Below, piece by piece: positions 1 through 5,209 of a DNA stretch of 5,668 bases. Positions within the stretch are counted from its first letter, which is position 1, and each line of letters opens with the position of its first letter. Both the position numbers and the translations under genes were made by a program. The notes beneath the pieces are model-generated. The model had not been told where the DNA came from. It did not search any database and saw nothing but the letters and a program-made list of their open reading frames with translations. The stretch spans positions 1 to 5,668 of the forward strand of contig CAYURR010000184.1 in the NCBI GenBank assembly GCA_964446745.1. Reading direction: 5' to 3'. The stretch comes from CAYURR01 sp964446745. GTDB lineage: Bacteria; Bacillota; Clostridia; Lachnospirales; WQUN01.

Positions 1-1466
1 TTAGAAATAAATTCATCGTACATCTTCATGGCTTCGTCTTCGGACGGAGCCATTACCATTTTCGGGTAATACTCTGCAAACATTGCTTCAAGCCCAGCTG
101 CTTCCTCGGTAGACATGCCCGCAGGTATGCCCCAGTTGCCGTTTTTGTCCAGATACGCGGCCTTTAGTGCGATGTCGCGCAGATTGGTCTCGTATGCGGT
201 GAGATTGGGTTTTACATTGATCATATCTGCGGTGCGGTAATCCAGATACGGTGTATACAGCGTCATGCCCTCGGTGCGTGTCATGCCGCCCCAGTCCGTA
301 GAGCGCATCTGCTCCCATGAGCCGATATATACCGGGAACTTTATGCCTTCCGCTTCCCTGATGTCCCAATGAACGCCCGACATGCCCCATGCCGCGAGCC
401 TTTTGCCTGCGTCACTGCTCAGGTAGGCTATGGCCTTGATGATACGTTCGACATGCGGGCTGTCCTTTGAGACAAAGGTCGCGAGCCAACCGCTACCGTC
501 CAATGTGTATTTGGCACCCTCAAACATCGGTAGCGGTGTCCACTTGATGTCTGGCATCCCCGATATCTGGAAACGCTCGTTTACAAACAAGTCCGAGGTC
601 GTAATCACGGCGGCCTTGGCTTTTTCATAAACAGATGAGGCGAGTATATCGTCGTCTGTCATCGAGGCATCCGCAATCAAGCCGTTTCGGTACAGGCTGT
701 TCATATATGCGATATAGTTTTTAAACTCCGCTGTGCGCAGTCCGGATGTACCGTCCTCCGTGCGTACCGTAACACCGAACTGTGCCATCGGTGCGAGATA
801 ACCAAATAGCGTCGGCGAAGCAAACACGCTCTCGGTGTTCTTTGGGCCGATATACCATGGATAGAGATCCGGGTTTTTGGATTTTATCTCCGACAGTGCT
901 GCGGCAAAGGCCTCGGGCGTGGACATGTCGGGCTTGCCTATTGCGTTGTAGATATCACTGCGTATGTAGTTCATTTGAACGGAACGCAGAACGGTCGTGC
1001 CGGGTAGGCTCAGATCCTCGTCGCCTACCACAAAGTTCGGGATATAGTATTTACTATCTCCCGACAGGTCGTAGAGCTTTTCCGCCTCGGGTGCAAACTG
1101 CTTAAATGCCTCGCTGAGGTCAAGCACTAATCCACTGTCTATTAGCTCGCTCACGATCGGATCGCTCTTGTACACGGTCACGATATCGGGCAATTTGCCG
1201 GTTGCTATGCGTTTGCGCAGCTCCTCGCCACTCGCGTCCGCGGGCTTTGTGATCTCAAGCGGTAACCCTGTCTCGTTCTGAATCGTTACTACGACGGGTG
1301 TAGAGCCCATTTTGCCGTTTATCCAATCCATATTGAAGAAATGCTCAGCCGCGTTGGGGTTTTTCTGCTTTGGCAGCATCGAACAGCCCGCCTGTACGGT
1401 CACTAATGCCGCGAGCGCGACTGCCGCCGCCCCCCTCAATATACTCCGTTTGTATTTAATCAACAT
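1..1466 (-). CDS. ABC transporter extracellular solute-binding lipoprotein (family 1 type), 3' end cut by the window edge
   Basis: An unbroken minus-strand frame of 488 codons runs off the left edge without a stop. The N-terminus is a lipoprotein signal peptide: basic residues (K4, K6, R7, R11), a hydrophobic Ala/Leu/Val core (about 12-24), then VQAGC with Cys28 as the expected lipidated residue. The mature part resembles large sugar or oligosaccharide binding proteins of the LplA/YtcQ kind: DGSGWLATF (323-331) followed by WGMSGVHWDI (360-369), which matches the G-x-x-G-x-H-W/Y region typical of that group. Known role of the family: membrane-anchored capture of a solute, often a glycan fragment, for an ABC importer. 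The substrate cannot be told. Family members are usually around 500-560 residues, so probably only a few dozen residues are missing. No permease gene is visible; it may lie beyond the left edge. Start: two adjacent ATGs (1469, 1466); the second is preferred because it lies 5 nt from the ribosome binding site, against 2 nt for the first. Confidence 0.9.
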   Translation of the reverse strand, partial: MLIKYKRSILRGAAAVALAALVTVQAGCSMLPKQKNPNAAEHFFNMDWINGKMGSTPVVVTIQNETGLPLEITKPADASGEELRKRIATGKLPDIVTVYKSDPIVSELIDSGLVLDLSEAFKQFAPEAEKLYDLSGDSKYYIPNFVVGDEDLSLPGTTVLRSVQMNYIRSDIYNAIGKPDMSTPEAFAAALSEIKSKNPDLYPWYIGPKNTESVFASPTLFGYLAPMAQFGVTVRTEDGTSGLRTAEFKNYIAYMNSLYRNGLIADASMTDDDILASSVYEKAKAAVITTSDLFVNERFQISGMPDIKWTPLPMFEGAKYTLDGSGWLATFVSKDSPHVERIIKAIAYLSSDAGKRLAAWGMSGVHWDIREAEGIKFPVYIGSWEQMRSTDWGGMTRTEGMTLYTPYLDYRTADMINVKPNLTAYETNLRDIALKAAYLDKNGNWGIPAGMSTEEAAGLEAMFAEYYPKMVMAPSEDEAMKMYDEFIS

Positions 1467-1471
1467 CATTG

Positions 1472-1479
1472 TCCTTTCT
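1472..1479 (-). promoter_or_regulatory. Ribosome binding site of the lipoprotein gene (decides between two ATGs)
   Basis: On the minus strand AGAAAGGA precedes two consecutive ATG codons. Spacing is 2 nt to the ATG at 1469 and 5 nt to the one at 1466. The latter is closer to the usual Firmicute spacing, so 1466 was chosen; the protein differs by one Met only. Confidence 0.7.
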
Positions 1480-1480
1480 G

Positions 1481-1498
1481 TATAAATGTCCATATATA
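1481..1498. repeat. Imperfect inverted repeat at the lipoprotein gene's transcription start (possible operator)
   Basis: Plus-strand TATAAATG-tc-CATATATA forms 8-bp arms with one mismatch around a 2-bp centre. It lies just downstream of the -10 box, over the predicted transcript start, where a repressor would block initiation. Its centre contains TGTCCAT (1487-1493), which recurs at 1522-1528 beside the -35 box. AT-rich sequence makes chance dyads common, so the operator role is only a suggestion. Confidence 0.35.
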
Positions 1499-1504
1499 AC
1501 GAGC

Positions 1505-1533
1505 AGTATAAATTGATACATTGTCCATGTCAA
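1505..1533 (-). promoter_or_regulatory. Sigma-A-type promoter for the solute-binding lipoprotein gene
   Basis: Read on the minus strand there is a perfect -35 box TTGACA (1533-1528), a 17-nt spacer, and a near-consensus -10 box TATACT (1510-1505). The expected transcript start is near 1498, giving a leader of about 32 nt that contains the ribosome binding site. This is the best promoter match in the window. Such a strong core promoter on a nutrient-uptake gene suggests control by a repressor or by catabolite repression (inference). Confidence 0.8.
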
Positions 1534-1572
1534 GTTTGTGAGGAATCGTTGTGCGGAATACTTCAAAAAAAT

Positions 1573-1601
1573 TTGCGAAATGAAAAACTTGAATGTATTA
1601 T
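1573..1601 (+). promoter_or_regulatory. Probable sigma-A promoter of gdhA
   Basis: TTGCGA (1573-1578), a 17-nt spacer and TATTAT (1596-1601) match the -35/-10 layout. The expected start near 1608 gives a leader of about 33 nt. The gdhA ribosome binding site GGGAGG (1629-1634) follows, 6 nt before the ATG. The promoter is divergent from the lipoprotein promoter, with 39 bp between the two -35 boxes. Confidence 0.6.
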
Positions 1602-1640
1602 AGTGGTTGATTAGCATACAAAAATAATGGGAGGACTTCT

Positions 1641-2972
1641 ATGGCTTACACAGAGCGCATCATCCAAAGCACAATCGCGAAAAATCCGCACGAGAAAGAG
1701 TTTCATCAGACCGTTACAGAGGTGTTGACATCGTTGTCGGCTGTGATCGACAGAAACCCTCGTTTCGAGGAGCTGTCTTTACTCGAGCGTATGGTCGTGC
1801 CCGAACGCGTAGTTAGCTTCCGCGTGCCGTGGGTAGACGACAAGGGCAAGGTACAGGTCAATACGGGCTACCGCGTACAGTTTAACAGCGCGATCGGTCC
1901 CTACAAGGGCGGTCTCCGTTTTCACCCGTCCGTAAACCTGTCGATACTTAAGTTCCTCGGATTTGAACAGGTATTTAAAAACTCTCTGACAGGCCTGCCG
2001 ATCGGCGGCGGTAAGGGCGGCGCTGATTTCGATCCAAAGGGCAAGTCCGACAATGAGGTTATGCATTTCTGCCAGAGCTTTATGTCAGAGCTTTATCGCC
2101 ACATCGGTCAGGATACGGACGTACCGGCCGGCGACATCGGCGTTGGCGCGCGTGAGGTTGGCTTTATGTACGGCCAGTACAAGCGTTTGACAGGCCTTTA
2201 CGAGGGCGTGTTGACAGGCAAGGGTCTTACATACGGCGGTTCACTGGTACGTACCGAGGCTACAGGCTACGGCCTTCTGTACATCGTAGAGGAAATGCTC
2301 AAGCACGCAGGCAAATCCGTTGAGGGTGCGACGGTTACGATTTCGGGCTCGGGCAATGTGGCTATCTTTGCATGCGAAAAGGCACAACAAATGGGCGGCA
2401 AGGTTGTGAGCATGTCGGATTCGGACGGTTTTATACACGATCCGGAGGGCATCGACCTCGACCTGATGAAGGAAATCAAGCTGAACAAGCGCCAGCGTAT
2501 CAGCGAGTATGCTAACGTACGCAAATCGGCCGTTTACACAGCCGGTACGGGCGTATGGAATATCCCGTGCGATATCGCGCTGCCATGTGCGACGCAGAAC
2601 GAGCTGGACGAAAACGACGCGAAGACCCTTGTAAAGAACGGGTGCTTTGCTGTTGCGGAAGGTGCGAACATGCCTTCGTCTAACGAGGCTATAGAGGTAT
2701 TTTTGGCAAACAAGGTGCTGTTTGCGCCCGCAAAGGCCGCAAACGCAGGTGGCGTAGCTACCTCCGCACTGGAAATGAGCCAAAACAGCCAACGTTTGAG
2801 CTGGAGCTTTGAGGAAGTCGACAAAAAATTGAATGGCATAATGGTTAACATATATAAGCAGATGTCCGAAGCAGCCGAGGAATACGGCATGAAGGGCAAC
2901 TTCGTGGCCGGCGCCAATATAGCGGGCTTCCTAAAAGTCGCCAACGCAATGATAGCACAGGGCGTAGTATGA
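1641..2972 (+). CDS. gdhA: Glutamate dehydrogenase, probably NADP-specific
   Basis: The complete 443-residue protein has the usual length of hexameric small GDHs. It catalyses reversible reductive amination of 2-oxoglutarate with ammonia to glutamate in the cytoplasm. The glutamate-binding and catalytic domain includes K89 (GPYKGG), K113, catalytic K125 in PIGGGKGG (120-127), D165 in PAGDIGVG, and S380. These are the positions known for the Clostridium symbiosum enzyme, so the active site appears intact. The dinucleotide fold starts at GSGNV (236-240). A Ser in the middle of this motif is typical of NADP-dependent biosynthetic forms, whereas the NAD-dependent clostridial enzyme has GFGNV; cofactor choice is therefore inferred, not proven. 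The start is firm: ATG 6 nt after GGGAGG. The gene has its own promoter and terminator, so it looks monocistronic. It is the ammonia-assimilation gene of this window, relevant to the odd guaA downstream. Confidence 0.97.
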   Translation: MAYTERIIQSTIAKNPHEKEFHQTVTEVLTSLSAVIDRNPRFEELSLLERMVVPERVVSFRVPWVDDKGKVQVNTGYRVQFNSAIGPYKGGLRFHPSVNLSILKFLGFEQVFKNSLTGLPIGGGKGGADFDPKGKSDNEVMHFCQSFMSELYRHIGQDTDVPAGDIGVGAREVGFMYGQYKRLTGLYEGVLTGKGLTYGGSLVRTEATGYGLLYIVEEMLKHAGKSVEGATVTISGSGNVAIFACEKAQQMGGKVVSMSDSDGFIHDPEGIDLDLMKEIKLNKRQRISEYANVRKSAVYTAGTGVWNIPCDIALPCATQNELDENDAKTLVKNGCFAVAEGANMPSSNEAIEVFLANKVLFAPAKAANAGGVATSALEMSQNSQRLSWSFEEVDKKLNGIMVNIYKQMSEAAEEYGMKGNFVAGANIAGFLKVANAMIAQGVV

Positions 2973-2994
2973 GTTAAAAATGCGCAAAACTAAA

Positions 2995-3009
2995 ATCGGT
3001 TGCACCGAT
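2995..3009 (+). repeat. Small perfect hairpin after gdhA
   Basis: ATCGGT-tgc-ACCGAT gives a 6-bp stem with a 3-nt loop, 22 nt after the gdhA stop. No T-run follows, so it is not a terminator by itself. It might protect the 3' end or be chance. Confidence 0.3.
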
Positions 3010-3021
3010 ATGCCATAAATT

Positions 3022-3081
3022 AAAGAGGCTGTTGCAAAACATAACCAACTACGGTTTTGTTTTTGCAACGGCCTCTTTCTT
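3022..3081 (+). terminator. Rho-independent terminator of gdhA with an exceptionally long stem
   Basis: The left arm AAAGAGGC-T-GTTGCAAAA (3022-3039) pairs with TTTTGCAAC-G-GCCTCTTT (3061-3078): 17 Watson-Crick pairs and one central G-U. Within the loop, AACC (3043-3046) can also pair with GGTT (3053-3056). The right arm ends in CTCTTTCTTT and continues T-rich. This separates gdhA from the downstream operon. Read in reverse, the tail is a weaker TTTAATTT, so it works best on the plus strand. Confidence 0.9.
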
Positions 3082-3106
3082 TAAATCTTTCTTATAAATC
3101 TTTCTT
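3082..3106 (+). repeat. Two tandem copies of a 12-nt T-rich sequence
   Basis: TAAATCTTTCTT occurs at 3082-3093 and again at 3095-3106 (13-bp period). The core TCTTTCTT also occurs at 3074-3081, inside the end of the terminator stem, giving three spaced copies. It extends the T-rich tail of the terminator and probably arose by local duplication. Confidence 0.7.
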
Positions 3107-3114
3107 GGAATGCT

Positions 3115-3156
3115 TTGCATGTTACTTCACTTTATGATAAAATAGCCCGATATAAT
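3115..3156 (+). promoter_or_regulatory. Promoter region of the membrane protein-guaB-guaA operon
   Basis: The best arrangement is TTGCAT (3115-3120), a 17-nt spacer and TAAAAT (3138-3143) with an extended -10 TG at 3135-3136. A perfect -10 hexamer TATAAT (3151-3156) lies just downstream but lacks a good -35 box at normal spacing. Either would give a leader of about 25-40 nt, too short for a purine riboswitch. Confidence 0.55.
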
Positions 3157-3175
3157 ACCAGAACGTACAAAGGTT

Positions 3176-3183
3176 GAGGAGGG
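3176..3183 (+). promoter_or_regulatory. Strong ribosome binding site that fixes the start of the membrane protein gene
   Basis: GAGGAGGG lies 5 nt before the ATG at 3189. The frame could formally begin at a TTG at 3174, but that codon overlaps this Shine-Dalgarno sequence, so the ATG is the real start. Confidence 0.85.
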
Positions 3184-3188
3184 ACAGT

Positions 3189-3698
3189 ATGGGCGATATT
3201 TATAAGGAGCAGATCGTAAAGAAAAAACCGTCGACTGCCGATATGTTGAAACGGGTAGGATTAGTCTTAGCCGTAGTAATCATTTTTTTGGCATGTGTGT
3301 TGATATTGCCGTCGATGGCTTTTATAGTGGCTGCTGCGGCGGGATTTGGTGCGTATCTGCTGATGGGTATGCTCAATGTCGAGTACGAATATATCTTTAC
3401 CAACGGCGAACTGGACATCGACATCATCTACAGCAAAACCAGACGCAAACGGGTATACTCAGGCTCTGTAAAGGATTTTGAGATCATGGCGCATGTCGAG
3501 GACAAGATGCATGTGCATGAGTTTTCAAATATCAACGAGACAAAGGATTATTCGAGCGGCGTTGTAAATGCGAATACATACGCTTTTATGACCAATTACA
3601 AGAGCAAGCACATCAAGGTTATATTTGAACCTAATGAAATGATGCTAAAAGCGATAGCTACGGTGATATCACCGAGAAAGTTATTTAAAAAGCAATAA
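3189..3698 (+). CDS. Small two-helix membrane protein of unknown function, DUF6106-like
   Basis: The protein has 169 residues. A short basic cytoplasmic N-terminus (IYKEQIVKKK, 4-13) precedes two adjacent hydrophobic helices at about 23-40 and 42-62, separated by Pro41. A soluble C-terminal part of about 105 residues follows, beginning NVEYEYIFTNGELDID (63-78) and then a basic patch (KTRRKR, 83-88). From memory this N-x-E-Y-E-Y-x-F-T-N-G-x-L-D-I-D segment is the hallmark of the clostridial DUF6106 family; no function is known to me. The helix hairpin predicts both ends in the cytoplasm with the soluble domain at the membrane surface, a layout like bacterial PH-type membrane proteins (inference). 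It is the first gene of the operon, ending 18 nt before guaB. The linkage suggests shared expression but does not show a role in purine metabolism. Base composition is like that of its neighbours. Confidence 0.85.
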   Translation: MGDIYKEQIVKKKPSTADMLKRVGLVLAVVIIFLACVLILPSMAFIVAAAAGFGAYLLMGMLNVEYEYIFTNGELDIDIIYSKTRRKRVYSGSVKDFEIMAHVEDKMHVHEFSNINETKDYSSGVVNANTYAFMTNYKSKHIKVIFEPNEMMLKAIATVISPRKLFKKQ

Positions 3699-3716
3699 AA
3701 AAAAGGAGCTGATTAA

Positions 3717-5174
3717 ATGCATAAGCTTGTAAAGGCGGGTCTGACATTTGATGATGTACTTTTAATACCGGCAAAGTCGGATGTCCTGCCAAAGGATTTA
3801 GATATTTCGACCCATCTGACAAAGGAGATAGTATTGAACGCGCCGATCATGAGCGCGGGCATGGATACGGTTACAGAGGCACCGATGGCGATAGCTATGG
3901 CGCGTCAGGGCGGTATCGGTATCATCCATAAAAATATGTCCATCGAGGAGCAGGCCAGCGAGGTAGATAAGGTTAAGCGTTCGGAGCATGGGGTCATTGC
4001 GGATCCGTTTTCGTTGTCACCGAACCATTATGTGTATGAAGCGAACGAGCTCATGGCAAAGTATCATATATCGGGCGTGCCGATCACAGAGCACGAAAAG
4101 CTCGTGGGTATTATCACAAACAGGGATTTACGTTTTGAAACCGACCATAATAAAAAGATATATGAGGTCATGACACGCGAGAACCTCATCACCGCAACCG
4201 AGGGTACAACCCTCGAACAGGCCAAGAAGATACTGACCGAGCATAAGATTGAAAAACTCCCGATCGTCGATAAAAAGTTCAACCTCAAGGGGTTGATAAC
4301 GATAAAGGATATAGAAAAAAGTATCAAGTTCCCGAATTCCGCAAAGGACAAACTCGGCCGTTTGGTGGTCGGTGCGGCTGTAGGCGTGACACCGGATGTA
4401 ATGGATCGCGTCAAGGCACTCGTTAAGGAAAACGTCGATGTCATCGTAGTGGATACCGCGCATGGTCATTCGGCTGGGGTTATCGAGACCGTACGCATGA
4501 TAAAGAAAGCATTCCCGAATGTGCAGCTCATAGCCGGTAACGTGGCTACGGGCGAGGCAACCATCGATCTGATCGAGGCCGGTGTAGATGCTGTAAAGGT
4601 TGGTATCGGACCGGGTGCTATATGTACGACACGCGTGGTCGCAGGTACGGGCGTACCGCAGATCACGGCTATATATGACTGCGCCGAGGCGGCTGCTCCC
4701 TATGGCATACCGATCATTGCGGACGGCGGTATCAAGTTCTCGGGCGATATCGCAAAGGCTATTGCAGCTGGCGCGCATGTCTGCATGATGGGTAGTTTGT
4801 TCGCGGGCTGCGAAGAGAGCCCCGGCGAAACGGAACTCTATCAAGGCCGCAAATACAAGGCTTTCAGGGGCATGGGTTCACTGGCGGCTATGGAGCAGGG
4901 GAGCAAGGATAGATACTTCCAAGAGGATGCAAAGAAGCTCGTGCCGGAGGGCATAGAGGGTCGTACCTCGTACAAGGGTGCGTTGGCCGATACGGTATTC
5001 CAGCTTTTGGGCGGTCTGCGTGCTGGTATGGGATACTGCGGTTGCAGAAATATCGAGGAACTGCGCACGAATGCAAGATTTATGAGTATAACCTCGGCGG
5101 GTCTGCGCGAGAGCCATCCGCATGATGTGCAGATAACAAAGGAAGCACCTAACTACAGCGTTGAGACATTATAA
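3717..5174 (+). CDS. guaB: Inosine-5'-monophosphate dehydrogenase
   Basis: The complete 485-residue protein has the normal bacterial IMPDH length. It oxidises IMP to XMP with NAD+, the committed step to guanine nucleotides, as a cytoplasmic tetramer. The barrel begins LTFDDVLLIPAKSDVLP (9-25). A Bateman module of two CBS domains is inserted at about 95-140 and 152-200, an allosteric nucleotide-binding unit in this family. The barrel then resumes with the catalytic loop GIGPGAICTTR (296-306; nucleophile Cys303), IMP phosphate-binding ADGGIK (335-340), FRGMGS (383-388), the mobile flap with the Arg-Tyr pair R399-Y400 and EGIEGR (411-416). All key residues are present, so it should be active. 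ATG lies 8 nt after AAGGAG (3703-3708), the site being placed in the 18-nt gap after the membrane protein gene, so the two are co-transcribed. No guanine riboswitch precedes it. Confidence 0.98.
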   Translation: MHKLVKAGLTFDDVLLIPAKSDVLPKDLDISTHLTKEIVLNAPIMSAGMDTVTEAPMAIAMARQGGIGIIHKNMSIEEQASEVDKVKRSEHGVIADPFSLSPNHYVYEANELMAKYHISGVPITEHEKLVGIITNRDLRFETDHNKKIYEVMTRENLITATEGTTLEQAKKILTEHKIEKLPIVDKKFNLKGLITIKDIEKSIKFPNSAKDKLGRLVVGAAVGVTPDVMDRVKALVKENVDVIVVDTAHGHSAGVIETVRMIKKAFPNVQLIAGNVATGEATIDLIEAGVDAVKVGIGPGAICTTRVVAGTGVPQITAIYDCAEAAAPYGIPIIADGGIKFSGDIAKAIAAGAHVCMMGSLFAGCEESPGETELYQGRKYKAFRGMGSLAAMEQGSKDRYFQEDAKKLVPEGIEGRTSYKGALADTVFQLLGGLRAGMGYCGCRNIEELRTNARFMSITSAGLRESHPHDVQITKEAPNYSVETL

Positions 5175-5209
5175 GATACACAAACGCATCTAATTCTGAT
5201 GAAAAGTGA

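Noticed and set aside
782..1105. A 107-codon plus-strand open frame opposite the lipoprotein gene
   Set aside because: The minus-strand frame is the one with a signal peptide, lipobox, promoter and binding-protein motifs; the plus-strand translation looks random.
1513..1533. TTGATACAT...ATGTCAA dyad as a CRP/FNR-type site
   Set aside because: The half-sites do not match a known consensus, the arms are uneven, and it overlaps the -35 hexamer, so much of the symmetry comes from the promoter itself.
2241..2792. A 183-codon open frame on the minus strand inside gdhA
   Set aside because: It is antisense to a clearly functional gene, has no recognisable domain, and arises from the codon bias of the plus-strand frame.
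3022..3106. CRISPR-like or other repeat-spacer array
   Set aside because: The repeats are short, T-rich and contiguous with a terminator; there are no spacers of regular length and no cas genes.
3107..3188. Possible guanine riboswitch or purine-repressor site ahead of the guaB operon
   Set aside because: The leader is about 25-40 nt, too short for a purine aptamer, and no PurBox-like direct repeats or aptamer core were seen.
4128..4844. A 238-codon open frame on the minus strand inside guaB
   Set aside because: It is the antisense shadow of a conserved enzyme gene; its translation shows no family signature.
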